A stretch of DNA of 64,000 nucleotides from Calditerrivibrio nitroreducens DSM 19672 (GCF_000183405.1 NC_014758.1:2069501-2133500), one strand, 5' to 3'; shown: positions 1-9,206, counted from the first letter of the stretch. A program made the numbers and translations. The notes: generated by a model from the sequence alone, not told the origin.

Positions 1-813
1 TTCTAATTGCATTTTTTCAGGTAAGGCCATGTGACTGTAATACCATGGCGGTGTATCACAAGCATTGCCCAAGCCACAATGTACTAAATCAACACCATAC
101 TCTTTTGCCAAATCTAAAATTATAGAGTTTAACCTGATGGTATCCTCTCCTTCAACAAATTCATTTGCTGATATCCTGATGGAAATCAAAAATTTATCCT
201 TAAACTTAGATACTATCTCTAATACTTTTTTTAGGAATAAGGACCTATCTTTACCATATTCATCATTTCTTTTATTTATTCTCTCAGACAAAAACTGGCT
301 AATAAGATATCCATGTCCACACTGCACTTCTACTGCATCAAAGCCTGCTTTTACAGCCTTATTTAGTGCACTTTCATAGGCACTTAATATTTCATCAATT
401 TCACTCACAGATAGCTCTTCAGCCTTTGCCCCGGAAGCTGGACACTCACATTTCGATGGAGCTTTAACAATACCACCGGTAGCTTTAGGGTTAGCAGCTC
501 TACCCGCATGGTTGATATTAAGACAAGCCATACAGTTATTTTTATGTAAAACATTGACTATCTTCTTTAATTGCTCAGCACTGTCTTCGTTATGAATAGA
601 TAGCTGTTTGGGATGCTCTTTGCCATTAGAGGTTACTGCAACAGGCTCAAGAATAATCATACTTGCTCCACCCTTTGAAACATTATTGTAATATGTAAGG
701 TGCCTATCGTTGACTTCACCATTTGGTGAACCATAACCTGTTTTTACCGGAGCCATTATGAATCTGTTTTTGAATTCTACATCTCTGATTTTGATTGAAT
801 TTTTGTAAATCAT
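1..813 (-). CDS. NADH:flavin oxidoreductase, old yellow enzyme family (partial, C-terminal part outside window)
   Basis: This is the N-terminal 271 residues of an FMN-dependent TIM-barrel oxidoreductase, read from an ATG at 813 with a GGGGG ribosome binding site just upstream. The frame is open to base 1, so the gene runs off the window. Visible family features are the opening NRFIMAPVKTGYG, the NHAGRA segment, and the stretch VEVQCGHGYLISQFLSERIN followed by NDEYG, which match the barrel core shared by old yellow enzyme and 2,4-dienoyl-CoA reductase (FadH/BaiC type). Such proteins reduce activated C=C bonds with NAD(P)H. Whether it carries the C-terminal FeS/FAD modules of the long form cannot be seen, so substrate is not assigned. 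Confidence 0.85.
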   Translation of the reverse strand, partial: MIYKNSIKIRDVEFKNRFIMAPVKTGYGSPNGEVNDRHLTYYNNVSKGGASMIILEPVAVTSNGKEHPKQLSIHNEDSAEQLKKIVNVLHKNNCMACLNINHAGRAANPKATGGIVKAPSKCECPASGAKAEELSVSEIDEILSAYESALNKAVKAGFDAVEVQCGHGYLISQFLSERINKRNDEYGKDRSLFLKKVLEIVSKFKDKFLISIRISANEFVEGEDTIRLNSIILDLAKEYGVDLVHCGLGNACDTPPWYYSHMALPEKMQLE

Positions 814-1187
814 AGAATACCCCCACAACTTATAAGTTTTTTATTACACCATACCGCTGAGTGTTATTGACTTATTTCAGCATATATACTTAATTTATAA
901 GTCTTATTAGAAGTGTCAACAAAAAATGTATTATCAACTTAATTGTGTCAACCATCCCCCTTGAACTCTTTTTATCCATAGGGGGCTTCTTATGAATCGT
1001 TTTTATCTCACATGTTTGTGGATAAAGAATACAAACCCACAAGAAGCAATTTCAATGACACAATTAATTTAACACTACTGATTTTTTATAAGGTTAAAGA
1101 ACTCAATACAAACTAATGGAGTGGGATATTTTTTTGGGAAACCTCAATCAAAAAAATCTGATCATATAATTTAATATTCTATTCCCA
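814..1187. other. Intergenic region with MITE-like inverted repeat
   Basis: No gene is recognised in these 374 bases. They hold the promoter side of the oxidoreductase gene and, at 939-1067, an element bounded by perfect 12-base inverted repeats, listed separately. Smaller inverted pairs lie inside it (GCTTCTT near 985 and AAGAAGC near 1041). Confidence 0.5.
939..1067. repeat. 129-bp MITE-like element with 12-bp perfect terminal inverted repeats
   Basis: Arms TTAATTGTGTCA at 939-950 and TGACACAATTAA at 1056-1067 are exact inverted copies. The right arm with its flank (ATTTCAATGACACAATTAATT, minus one base at the end) closely resembles sequences ending the 3' flanks of both AAA-ATPase cassettes near 25955 and 43770. 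The left flank (GTGTCAAC ... TGTCAACCATCC) resembles 40003-40031. It encodes nothing and is probably a non-autonomous repeat or insertion remnant. No target-site duplication was established. Confidence 0.45.
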
Positions 1188-2321
1188 TTAATCAACCCTC
1201 AGCACCGCTCCAAAAAAACCATCCATACCATAATATTTCGTGTAGGTCTTAAAGTAGCTTTTTAGATTTAATTTTTCCACAATATTAGCATCTAAAATAT
1301 CACAAACCTCCACAAGACGTAAATTACGATACTCATTCAATATATACTCGATATTCTCTTCATTCTCTTTTCTAAGAAAGCTACAGGTAAAGTAAATAAT
1401 AACACCACCCTTTCTCACAAAATTAATCGCTTTATTAAGCAGCATCCTCTGGGTCTTTACCAGTTCCAACAACCTATCTTTGTCCATCCTTAACAAATTA
1501 TCCACATCCCGCCTAATTACCCCACTACCCGAACAAGGGGCATCGATGAGCACTTTGTCATAGTAGTGTAAGGACGGTTTTTCTACAATTTTCACCTTCA
1601 ATCCTAAAATCTTTGCCCTTTTTTGTAGTACGGCAAGTCTACTCTTTGATATATCGTAAGAGTGTAGATCAAGGGTATTAAATGAACATGACTGCAGCAG
1701 AATCGACTTACCACCAGTACCTGCACAAAGATCTAAAATCTTTTCATTCGGTTTTGGGGCAACCAAATTGAATACAAGCTGGCTAGCTTCATCCTGTATC
1801 TCAAAAAAACCTTTTTTAAATTCTTGAAGCTGTCTAACATTTATATTACTGTTTAGCTTAATACCAAACGGCGAAATCTCCGTTTTTATCGGCTTAAAAT
1901 CATTAAGAAAAGATAACAATCTGTCTCTCGTCATCTTCATAGGGTTTACCCTCAAGGTAAGTGGCCCACGTGATAACAGAAATTTGTAGTCGTTTAGATC
2001 GTTTAATGATTCGTTTACATATTCAGCAATTTCATCATTTAAGCCGAATATATCGGTAAGATCCTGTAATGTAAGATCTTTTGAACACACCTCATTTTTG
2101 ACCTGTTCCAGATTAAAATCTGGATCCTCAACCAACCTTCTATAATACCTTATCGACTCGAAAAATAGATCCCCCAATCTCCTACGAATATTAGAATTAA
2201 AATTCTTTTCAGAAATAAATTTATCAAAAAGATATTTCGCAGGCTCATTTTTTATTTGAAGTGCGAGTTTTTTTATAATATCTAAATAGTTTTCACTATT
2301 CATACGAGAAAGCATTTTCAA
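1188..2321 (-). CDS. rsmB: 16S rRNA m5C methyltransferase, RsmB/NOL1-NOP2-Sun family
   Basis: This SAM-dependent enzyme methylates a cytosine C5 in 16S rRNA (C967 in E. coli RsmB). The N-terminal about 140 residues look like the NusB-like RNA-binding region of RsmB. The Rossmann domain has the SAM loop LDLCAGTGGKS, the DAPCSGSG motif IV and the TCS motif VI with the catalytic cysteine. The length of 377 residues is slightly short for RsmB (about 430). The start is uncertain: TTG at 2321, ATG at 2315 and ATG at 2303 are all in frame, all overlap the yraN end, and none has a strong ribosome binding site. It is the last gene of the long minus-strand operon. The family is certain; the exact target base is inferred. 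Confidence 0.85.
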   Translation of the reverse strand: MKMLSRMNSENYLDIIKKLALQIKNEPAKYLFDKFISEKNFNSNIRRRLGDLFFESIRYYRRLVEDPDFNLEQVKNEVCSKDLTLQDLTDIFGLNDEIAEYVNESLNDLNDYKFLLSRGPLTLRVNPMKMTRDRLLSFLNDFKPIKTEISPFGIKLNSNINVRQLQEFKKGFFEIQDEASQLVFNLVAPKPNEKILDLCAGTGGKSILLQSCSFNTLDLHSYDISKSRLAVLQKRAKILGLKVKIVEKPSLHYYDKVLIDAPCSGSGVIRRDVDNLLRMDKDRLLELVKTQRMLLNKAINFVRKGGVIIYFTCSFLRKENEENIEYILNEYRNLRLVEVCDILDANIVEKLNLKSYFKTYTKYYGMDGFFGAVLRVD

Positions 2322-2637
2322 TGTGTGTTATCTTACCATTATCGATGGAGATTACATCGTATCGATAATGGTATCTATCCTGATTTGTTGAGATAAAATA
2401 TTGAGATGCCTTCAGGATCTTTTCTATCTTTCTTTGGGAAACCGATTCAAAACCCTTACCAAATCTATCGGTTTTTCTGTATTTTACTTCAATAAATGCC
2501 ACAACGGAGCCTTTTGATGCGATAATATCAATCTCCCCAAAACGACACCGAAAATTTCTATGAAGTATCCGGTAACCTTTTGAGATAAGATATTCGGCTG
2601 CGAGATTTTCCCCTGCATCCCCTTCTTTCTTACTCAT
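2296..2637 (-). CDS. yraN: YraN/UPF0102 family nuclease-fold protein
   Basis: This 113-residue protein has the UPF0102 signature: GEDAAxxYL-like start (GENLAAEYL), then FGEIDII and AFIEVKYRK, which form a PD-(D/E)XK-type D-x-ExK site. Family members are small, and this is full length. The function is not firmly established; a Holliday-junction-resolvase-like or DNA repair/uptake role is usually proposed. The gene overlaps rnhB by 4 bases and rsmB by up to 26. rnhB-yraN adjacency is common in bacteria, which supports the call. A GGGG ribosome binding site precedes the ATG. Confidence 0.88.
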   Translation of the reverse strand: MSKKEGDAGENLAAEYLISKGYRILHRNFRCRFGEIDIIASKGSVVAFIEVKYRKTDRFGKGFESVSQRKIEKILKASQYFISTNQDRYHYRYDVISIDNGKITHIENAFSYE

Positions 2638-3185
2638 GTAGTCCCCTTTAAAAAGGTCTTACGGTGCAGAGGAGTAATGCCAAATTTACGAATAGCTTCA
2701 ATATGATCCGGTGTACCATATCCCTTATTTTTATACCAGTTGTATTGGGGAAAAAGATAGTGCATATCTTTCATAAGATTATCCCTATAAACCTTTGCCA
2801 CTATCGATGCCGCAGCCACCTCCATAAATTTGTCCTCGGCTTTTATATGTGCCTCATGGGGGGTATTGAGATTATTTAATTTTACAGCATCTATTACAAC
2901 CCTATCATAGCCAACCCTGATTCTGGATATCGCCACCTGCATCGCCTGCTTTGTGGCTCTTAGAATATTCAATTTGTCGATCAATCCAGCACAAACAACC
3001 CCGATACCACAGTCCAGCATATTCTCTTTTATCAGCTCGGCAAGCACCACCCTCTTATTTTCAGCCAATTTTTTGGAATCTATTATCCTTTTATCATAAA
3101 AACCATCTTTCAATAGTATGGCCACCGCCACCACAGGACCAGCAAAGCATCCTCTACCAACCTCATCCACACCTAAGATTCTCAA
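2634..3185 (-). CDS. rnhB: Ribonuclease HII
   Basis: RNase HII cleaves the RNA strand of RNA-DNA hybrids and starts ribonucleotide excision from DNA. The 183-residue protein begins ILGVDEVGRGCFAGP, which contains the diagnostic DEVGRG with the first two metal-binding acidic residues. A third acid follows in VVIDAVKL, and AAASIVAKVYRD provides the conserved C-terminal segment. The C terminus ends soon after the core, so this is a compact form. The gene sits 1 base after hypB and its stop overlaps the yraN start, indicating translational coupling. Confidence 0.95.
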   Translation of the reverse strand: MRILGVDEVGRGCFAGPVVAVAILLKDGFYDKRIIDSKKLAENKRVVLAELIKENMLDCGIGVVCAGLIDKLNILRATKQAMQVAISRIRVGYDRVVIDAVKLNNLNTPHEAHIKAEDKFMEVAAASIVAKVYRDNLMKDMHYLFPQYNWYKNKGYGTPDHIEAIRKFGITPLHRKTFLKGTT

Positions 3186-3186
3186 T

Positions 3187-3852
3187 CTACTTACCTATTT
3201 TCTCTTCCGCTTTTTTTGCAATCCACTCTGCAAATTCCCTTATCCCCTCGCCGGTAAAACAGGATGTCTTGAAAAATTCAAGGGATCCATTCACTCCCCT
3301 TGCATAATCGATACATTTATCCAGATTAAAATTGAGATATGGTACAAGATCTATTTTATTAAGCACAAAAGCTGAGGAAACTCTCATCATTGATGGATAT
3401 TTTATCGGTTTATCCTCCCCCTCAGTCGTACTTACAACTACGGCTTTTAGATCCTCACCGAGATCATACGAAGATGGACACACAAGATTACCCACATTTT
3501 CTATTACAATGATGTCTATCTTATCAAGGTCAAGCTTAGAGACAACCTTCTCCACCCATGCAGCCTCCAGATGGCAAGCCCCATTAGTGGTTATCTGATG
3601 GGCATCCACACCTATTTTTCTTATCCTTTCAGCATCATTCTCCGTCTGCAGATCCCCTTCGATAACAAAGATACGAAACCTTTCCTTCAGAATGGGAAGT
3701 ACTTTTTCAAGTAGCGAGGTTTTTCCACTACCAGGGGATGAAACAAAGTTTATCACGAAAACCTTTTTCTCAGAGAAAAGCAATTTAAGCCTGTCAGCTA
3801 TTACCTGATTTTTTGCAAGTATCCCCTCTTTCACGTCAACTTTTTTAGTCAT
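3187..3852 (-). CDS. hypB: Hydrogenase/urease nickel incorporation GTPase HypB
   Basis: HypB is the GTPase that drives nickel insertion into [NiFe]-hydrogenase precursors together with HypA. Visible motifs are the P-loop SSPGSGKTSLL, the EGDLQTENDAER switch segment, the metal-site segment NGACHLEA, and NKIDLVP for guanine recognition. The N-terminal CxxCGC nickel motif and the His-rich stretch found in some HypB proteins are absent. The ATG at 3852 shares one base with the hypA TGA (TGATG), so the genes are coupled; an in-frame GTG lies one codon upstream. No hydrogenase structural genes are in the window. Confidence 0.95.
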   Translation of the reverse strand: MTKKVDVKEGILAKNQVIADRLKLLFSEKKVFVINFVSSPGSGKTSLLEKVLPILKERFRIFVIEGDLQTENDAERIRKIGVDAHQITTNGACHLEAAWVEKVVSKLDLDKIDIIVIENVGNLVCPSSYDLGEDLKAVVVSTTEGEDKPIKYPSMMRVSSAFVLNKIDLVPYLNFNLDKCIDYARGVNGSLEFFKTSCFTGEGIREFAEWIAKKAEEKIGK

Positions 3853-4193
3853 CACTCCACCTCAATATCTTTTATCGATAGCTCCTCACCCTCTAAAATC
3901 TCCACATTATACGAACCGCATTTTTTACATGCAAAATAGTAGTCATCATAAGTCGTTTCATCCCCACAATCATTGCATCTACCTTTAATATCAATAATAT
4001 CGACATTCAATACGGACTCAGATGCAATGGTTCCCTCTTTCAAAACATCATAGGCGGTTGTTAGAGAATCCTTTTCCACTGCCGATAGTTTGCCAATCAC
4101 AAGATTTACAGCTTTAATTTTGGATACGTTATTTTTCATAGCCGTTTCTATTACAATATCCAGAATACTCTGGGCGATACTGGCTTCGTGCAT
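3852..4193 (-). CDS. hypA: Hydrogenase nickel metallochaperone HypA
   Basis: HypA is a nickel chaperone that partners with HypB for [NiFe]-hydrogenase maturation. It starts MHEASIAQSI, where the conserved Met-His-Glu N terminus forms the nickel site. The C-terminal half carries a zinc ribbon of two CxxC pairs (CNDCG and CKKCG). The length of 113 residues is typical. The gene lies 1 base after rseP in the same operon. The unusual feature is only its placement between isoprenoid/membrane genes and rnhB rather than in a hydrogenase cluster. Confidence 0.95.
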   Translation of the reverse strand: MHEASIAQSILDIVIETAMKNNVSKIKAVNLVIGKLSAVEKDSLTTAYDVLKEGTIASESVLNVDIIDIKGRCNDCGDETTYDDYYFACKKCGSYNVEILEGEELSIKDIEVE

Positions 4194-4194
4194 A

Positions 4195-5253
4195 TCAACC
4201 TCTAAAGATTCTCATTATATCATTATAAAAAGCAAACACCATCAACCCGATTAAAAAACTCATCCCAATACGAATGGCTATAGATTTTGCCTTTTCACTC
4301 AAAGGTCTGCGGATTATTGCTTCGATTGCGTAGATCAACAGATGCCCACCATCCAGTACAGGTATAGGTAGCAAATTCAAAATGGCAAGATTTATACTTA
4401 TCAGTGCCACAAAGGTCAATAGTGGCGTAAGCCCAAATTGTGCCGCATCTTTAGTCATCTGGAATATCATTATTGGGCCACCTATGTTATCTGCGGGTAC
4501 CACCCTCTGGAACATCTTCAGAATCCCCAATATGGTAAGCTCAACTATTTCATAACACTTTTCGTTTGCCTTTACAAATGACTCCACAGGGCCAAACCGA
4601 TGAATGAAGCTTTCCCCTGAAGGTTTTATCCCCAATAGCCCTATATCTATATCCTCCCCAAATATATTCTTTGATTTTGCAGTTTGTGGAATAACAGTTT
4701 TTTCCAGTATATCTTCACCACGTTTTATCTTTATCAACAGAGGTTTATTGGCACTTACTTTAATTATCTTTGCCATATCATCCCAGGATTTGATTTCTAA
4801 TCCATTTATATTTACAATGACATCTCCGCTTTTTATATCAGCCATTGCCGCAGGCATATCCTTTTGAACCTCACCTATAACAGGTTTCAGTGTAGGAACC
4901 CCTATGATAAACACAAACCAGAATAACAGAATTGCAAAAATGTAATTAAACAGAGGACCCGCAAAAACGATTAAAGACTTCTGGTATAGCTTTTTATGAT
5001 TGAATGCCTTATCCTTTAAACTATCCTGAACCGTTTCGTCGGGGTTTTCCCCATACATCTTGACGTATCCACCAAGTGGCACAGCAGATAGGAGATACTC
5101 CGTTTCCCCTATCTTTTTACCAAATACCTTAGGCCCAAAACCTATCGAAAATTTCTCCACATAAACGCCAAAAATCTTAGCAAATATAAAATGACCAAGT
5201 TCGTGGATAAACACAAGGACACCAAAAGCAATTACCGCAATTAAAGCAGACAT
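4195..5253 (-). CDS. rseP: RIP metalloprotease RseP (site-2 protease family)
   Basis: This intramembrane zinc protease cleaves transmembrane anti-sigma factors and signal-peptide remnants. The first membrane helix carries HELGH, the HExxH zinc motif. A PDZ domain (GEVQKDMPAAMADIKSGDVIVNING) sits in the middle, and the C-terminal membrane segment holds LNLLPIPVLDGGH, supplying the third zinc ligand. At 352 residues it has a single PDZ domain, unlike the two in E. coli RseP. It follows dxr in the classic dxr-rseP order. A GAGG ribosome binding site precedes the ATG. Confidence 0.94.
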   Translation of the reverse strand: MSALIAVIAFGVLVFIHELGHFIFAKIFGVYVEKFSIGFGPKVFGKKIGETEYLLSAVPLGGYVKMYGENPDETVQDSLKDKAFNHKKLYQKSLIVFAGPLFNYIFAILLFWFVFIIGVPTLKPVIGEVQKDMPAAMADIKSGDVIVNINGLEIKSWDDMAKIIKVSANKPLLIKIKRGEDILEKTVIPQTAKSKNIFGEDIDIGLLGIKPSGESFIHRFGPVESFVKANEKCYEIVELTILGILKMFQRVVPADNIGGPIMIFQMTKDAAQFGLTPLLTFVALISINLAILNLLPIPVLDGGHLLIYAIEAIIRRPLSEKAKSIAIRIGMSFLIGLMVFAFYNDIMRIFRG

Positions 5254-5270
5254 CTACACCTCTTATAAAC

Positions 5271-6416
5271 TTACGATTCCATCTTACCTATAATTTTTTT
5301 TGCCACATCTCTTGATAAGATATCCATTTCAAAGATTTCTTCAATCTCTAAAACATCCTTTTCGGAAAAATTTGAAAGGGTATTCTCTATTACATTGTAT
5401 ATCTGATGGAAGCTTATCCTATCCTTTAAAAAAGCATCTACTGCCACCTCATTTGCCGCATTCATTACGATCATGAGACTATTTTTATCTTTATTCAGTA
5501 CCGAAATGGCAAGCTCGAGACATCTATACTTTCTAAAATCCACCTCTAAGAATGTCAACTGCTGTAACTCTCTGAAATCTAAGGTTCTAACCCCTGAGCT
5601 TATTCTATTTGGATAATCAAGAGCAAAAGATATAGGTGTCCTCATATCCGGGTACCCCATCTGGGCAAGCATCGAACCATCGATAAAAGATACCATGGAA
5701 TGTATGATACTCTGGGGATGAATGATCACTCCCAATTTTTCAGGTTTAAGATTAAATAGATACCTTGCTTCAATGAGCTCCAGCCCTTTGTTCATCATCG
5801 TTGCCGAATCTATGGTTATTTTTGCCCCCATATTCCAGTTCGGATGCCTTAAAGCCTCCTCTTTTCTCACAAGCTCTATCGAATCATATGGTCTATATCT
5901 GAAGGGACCCCCTGAAGCAGTCAGGATAACCTTTTCCACCTTACTCCTATCCTGCCCCATAAGGCATTGAAATATCGCAGAATGTTCACTGTCAACCGGG
6001 ATTATAGTGGCTCCTTTTTTAGAAGCAGTGTTCATAATTATTGGACCTGCCGCCACTATCGATTCTTTATTTGCCAATGCTATCTCTACCCCCCTGCTGG
6101 CTGCTTTATAGGTGGGCATAACACCTGCAAAGCCCGTTGCAGCGATTAAAATAAGATCCAGTGGTTCATTTTCGATTAATGATATAAGATTGTTAATACC
6201 GTTTAATACCTTTGTTTTGCCACTGATTATTTCACCCTCCCCGCCGGTACAAACGGCAAAACGGGGACTTAATTCATTGATCTGTTTCGAAAGAAGCTCT
6301 TTGTTCCCATGACATGTTAGAAAGACCAATTCAAATCTATCTTTGTGTCTTTTTATTACATCAATGGCCTGAGTACCTATAGATCCTGTAGATCCTACTA
6401 TTCCAATCTTTTTCAT
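5271..6416 (-). CDS. dxr: 1-deoxy-D-xylulose 5-phosphate reductoisomerase
   Basis: Dxr converts DXP to MEP using NADPH, the second step of the non-mevalonate isoprenoid pathway. The N terminus has the nucleotide loop GSTGSIGTQA. The active-site region shows VDSEHSAIFQCL, HPNWNMGAKITIDSATMMNKGLE and HPQSIIHSMV, with the conserved metal- and substrate-binding acids and histidines. It is full length at 381 residues. The start overlaps the cdsA stop by 4 bases (ATGA). Its position upstream of rseP and downstream of uppS-cdsA joins isoprenoid, undecaprenyl and phospholipid synthesis in one transcript. Confidence 0.96.
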   Translation of the reverse strand: MKKIGIVGSTGSIGTQAIDVIKRHKDRFELVFLTCHGNKELLSKQINELSPRFAVCTGGEGEIISGKTKVLNGINNLISLIENEPLDLILIAATGFAGVMPTYKAASRGVEIALANKESIVAAGPIIMNTASKKGATIIPVDSEHSAIFQCLMGQDRSKVEKVILTASGGPFRYRPYDSIELVRKEEALRHPNWNMGAKITIDSATMMNKGLELIEARYLFNLKPEKLGVIIHPQSIIHSMVSFIDGSMLAQMGYPDMRTPISFALDYPNRISSGVRTLDFRELQQLTFLEVDFRKYRCLELAISVLNKDKNSLMIVMNAANEVAVDAFLKDRISFHQIYNVIENTLSNFSEKDVLEIEEIFEMDILSRDVAKKIIGKMES

Positions 6417-7225
6417 AGCCCAAGAGAACTTACAAAAAAGTATAACACCGGTGCCCCAAACAGTAAAGCATCCACCCTATCCAGCATCCCACCATGCCCC
6501 GGGAAGATGTTGCCGGAATCCTTTACACCAGCTTTCCTTTTAAACATAGATTCCGTAAGATCACCTATCACACCGGCAAATATCACAAGTATCGATGATA
6601 TCAGTGTGTACAGTATACCTATGTCTAAAAATATCTCTGAGTAGATGAATCCACCTATAATCCCCCCCAGGATACCTGCCACAAGACCTTCTATACTCTT
6701 CTTGGGACTGATTATTTCGTATAGTCTATGTTTTCCAAACTTAATCCCAAAAAAGTATGCAAATGTATCGCTGGCAAATATTATCACAAAGAGATAAAAT
6801 ATATAGTGGTAGTTGATATTCCTGAGAAGCATGATAAATGAAAAGAAAAAAGGAACATAGAAAACATTTAAAAATGTTATACCTACTGTATTAAAAGTCG
6901 ATTCCAGAGGCTGGTTCCCCAGTAATTTTATACAAAGCGACATAAAAGATACAACAAAAACCGTCAGCAAAAACAGCTTGAAATCGTTTAGATAAAACCC
7001 ATAGGGGATGAGAAATGTGCCGATATATGTTGGTATCTTGAGATATTTTGACCCTCCAGCTTCGATCAATTTGGAAAATTCATATGTAGCTATATATATA
7101 AAAACAAGTAACAGTATAAAAAACCAGAAATGATTGAGCTTTATAACGGCAACAATAAGAGGAGGTATAAGTAAAACCGCAGTAATAATCCGCTTTAACT
7201 TTTCATTGGTTAAGAATCTGCTCAT
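6413..7225 (-). CDS. cdsA: Phosphatidate cytidylyltransferase
   Basis: CdsA makes CDP-diacylglycerol from phosphatidate and CTP for phospholipid synthesis. The 270-residue protein has several hydrophobic helices and the family C-terminal signature: GDLTESMFKRKAGVKDSG followed by PGHGGMLDRVDA. The preferred start is ATG at 7225, preceded by TTTGGA; an in-frame TTG at 7237 would add MEKP. The gene overlaps the end of uppS by about 23 bases. The order uppS-cdsA-dxr-rseP is widely conserved. Confidence 0.94.
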   Translation of the reverse strand: MSRFLTNEKLKRIITAVLLIPPLIVAVIKLNHFWFFILLLVFIYIATYEFSKLIEAGGSKYLKIPTYIGTFLIPYGFYLNDFKLFLLTVFVVSFMSLCIKLLGNQPLESTFNTVGITFLNVFYVPFFFSFIMLLRNINYHYIFYLFVIIFASDTFAYFFGIKFGKHRLYEIISPKKSIEGLVAGILGGIIGGFIYSEIFLDIGILYTLISSILVIFAGVIGDLTESMFKRKAGVKDSGNIFPGHGGMLDRVDALLFGAPVLYFFVSSLGL

Positions 7226-7934
7226 CGGTTTTTCCAAATCTTCTTATACGCCTGTTGTAATCCTCTATCGCTTCGTCAAAATCTTTTTCACTAAAATCCG
7301 GCCACAACACTTTTGTAAAGTATAGCTCACTATATGCAAGTCGCCATAGCATAAAGTTGCTTATTCTTATCTCACCACTAGTTCTGATTAAAAGATCTAT
7401 ATCAGGGACGTCTGGATTATAAAGGTAGTTTTTGAATAATAACCCCAACTCTGATTCAGCTATTTTACCGGAGGCAAAATCCCGGGCTAAATCTGATGCA
7501 GCTTTTAATAGCTCATCCCTACCTCCATAATTCAAAGCAAGATTTAAAACCATCCTTCTGTTATTCTTTGAAGCCTCAATGATATCCATAAGCTTAGTTT
7601 TAGTTGCTTCCCTTAGCTTTGAGATATCACCTGATACCCGAAGAGAGATCCCCTTTTCCACGATGTTTCTCATCTCACTGTCAAGATACTCATCCAAAAG
7701 CCCCATCAATGTAGAAACCTCTTCCTCCGGGCGAAACCAGTTTTCAGTGGAAAAGGCAAACAGGGACAGGTATTTTATCCCCATATTAGCCGCATGTTCC
7801 ACTATCCTTTTGACGGTTTTTACCCCCTCCCTGTGCCCCATTACCCTTGGTAGAAGGCGTTTTTTTGCCCATCTACCATTTCCATCCATAATAATACCCA
7901 CATGAAGGGGTATCTTTAGAGTTTTTTTAACCAT
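7203..7934 (-). CDS. uppS: Undecaprenyl (isoprenyl) diphosphate synthase
   Basis: UppS condenses isopentenyl diphosphate units into the C55 lipid carrier used for peptidoglycan and other envelope polymers. It has the cis-prenyltransferase motifs HVGIIMDGNGRWAKKR (catalytic Asp), FAFSTENW, LNYGGRDEL and LLIRTSGEIRISNF. The more usual TGGE appears here as TSGE, a conservative change. It is full length at 243 residues. The ATG overlaps the frr stop by one base (TAATG), and its end overlaps cdsA. Confidence 0.95.
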   Translation of the reverse strand: MVKKTLKIPLHVGIIMDGNGRWAKKRLLPRVMGHREGVKTVKRIVEHAANMGIKYLSLFAFSTENWFRPEEEVSTLMGLLDEYLDSEMRNIVEKGISLRVSGDISKLREATKTKLMDIIEASKNNRRMVLNLALNYGGRDELLKAASDLARDFASGKIAESELGLLFKNYLYNPDVPDIDLLIRTSGEIRISNFMLWRLAYSELYFTKVLWPDFSEKDFDEAIEDYNRRIRRFGKTDEQILNQ

Positions 7935-8488
7935 TATATTTCCATTATCTCTTTTTCTTTCTTCTCAGTTACCTCGTCAATCTTTTTTATGTACTCATCT
8001 GTGAGCTTTTGAATCTGTTCAGCCCCCTTTTTATTGTCATCCTCTGAGATCTCTTTATCCTTTTCCATCTTTTTCAGTTTTTCAATAGCATCCCTTCTTT
8101 CATTTCTGATGGCTATTTTTGCCTCTTCGGACATCTTCTTGACCAATTTTACGATCTCTTTTCTCCTTTCTTCCGTAAGCGGTGGGATAGGCACCCTGAT
8201 GACCCTTCCATCATTTGAAGGGGTAAGCCCCAGATTACTTGTCAGAATTGCTTTTTCAATAGGTTTTATCATGCTTGGTTCCCATGGTTGGATAATTATC
8301 ATCCTTGGCTCTGCATTCAATGCGGCCACCTGTGAAAGTGGTGTGGGAGTTCCGTAATAGTCCACTTTTATGTTGTCAAAAAGTGAAACGGATGCCCTAC
8401 CGGTTCTAACAGATTTTAGCTCCGTCTTGTAATGCTCCAGTGTTTTTTCCATCTTCTCTTTGGTTTTGTTAAATAGATCGCTTACCAT
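7934..8488 (-). CDS. frr: Ribosome recycling factor
   Basis: RRF splits post-termination ribosomes together with EF-G. The 184-residue sequence is full length and highly typical, with LKSVRTGRASVSLFDNIKVDYYGTPTPLSQVA, then IIQPWEPSMIKPIEKAI, then the IPIPPLTEERRKEIVK helix. GTGGAGGGATAAC precedes the ATG as the ribosome binding site. It lies 4 bases after pyrH in the conserved pyrH-frr-uppS order. Confidence 0.97.
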   Translation of the reverse strand: MVSDLFNKTKEKMEKTLEHYKTELKSVRTGRASVSLFDNIKVDYYGTPTPLSQVAALNAEPRMIIIQPWEPSMIKPIEKAILTSNLGLTPSNDGRVIRVPIPPLTEERRKEIVKLVKKMSEEAKIAIRNERRDAIEKLKKMEKDKEISEDDNKKGAEQIQKLTDEYIKKIDEVTEKKEKEIMEI

Positions 8489-8492
8489 ATAG

Positions 8493-9206
8493 TTATCCCT
8501 CCACTATAGTTCCTATTTTCTCTCCAATTATTATCTTTTTCAGATTCTCTTTACCATAAAGATCAAAAACTATTATAGGAATTTTATTGTCCATACACAT
8601 CGATATGGCTGTTGAATCCATCACCTTTAAATTCCTATTTAAAACATCAAGATATGTTACCGTATCAAATTTAACGGCATTGGTATCTTTCTTTGGATCG
8701 GCGGTATACACACCATCCACCTTTGTGGCTTTTAACACCACCTCGGCATTGATTTCAGAAGCCCTGAGTGTTGCCGTAGTATCTGTGGTAAAATAAGGGT
8801 TACCGGTACCTGCCCCAAATATAACGACCCTCCCTTTTTCCAGATGCCTCATGGCTCTTCTTCTTATGTATGGCTCAGCTATCTGACGCATTTCGATTGC
8901 CGTCTGCACCCTCGTCGGAACCCCAATATTTTCAAGGGCGTTCTGCAGTGCAAGAGAATTTATCACAGTGGCAAGCATCCCCATGTAATCGGCGGAAACC
9001 CTGTCCATATCTTTGGCCGATTCAGATACCCCCCTGAAGATATTACCACCACCTACAACTATCCCTATGCTTACCCCCATGTCGTATACATCTTTAATCT
9101 CCTGAGCAATAAATTTTACCACATCACCATCTATTCCGTAATTCTGCTCCCCCATGAGGGCCTCACCGCTTAATTTCAATAAAATTCTGTTGTACTTCAG
9201 GCTCAT
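8493..9206 (-). CDS. pyrH: UMP kinase
   Basis: PyrH phosphorylates UMP to UDP and belongs to the amino acid kinase fold, unlike eukaryotic UMP/CMP kinases. Motifs seen are [13 protein letters not shown] at the N terminus (phosphate-binding Lys), [27 protein letters not shown] and [16 protein letters not shown]. It is full length at 237 residues. Its start overlaps the stop of the upstream small membrane protein by 4 bases. Confidence 0.97.
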   Translation of the reverse strand: MSLKYNRILLKLSGEALMGEQNYGIDGDVVKFIAQEIKDVYDMGVSIGIVVGGGNIFRGVSESAKDMDRVSADYMGMLATVINSLALQNALENIGVPTRVQTAIEMRQIAEPYIRRRAMRHLEKGRVVIFGAGTGNPYFTTDTTATLRASEINAEVVLKATKVDGVYTADPKKDTNAVKFDTVTYLDVLNRNLKVMDSTAISMCMDNKIPIIVFDLYGKENLKKIIIGEKIGTIVEG

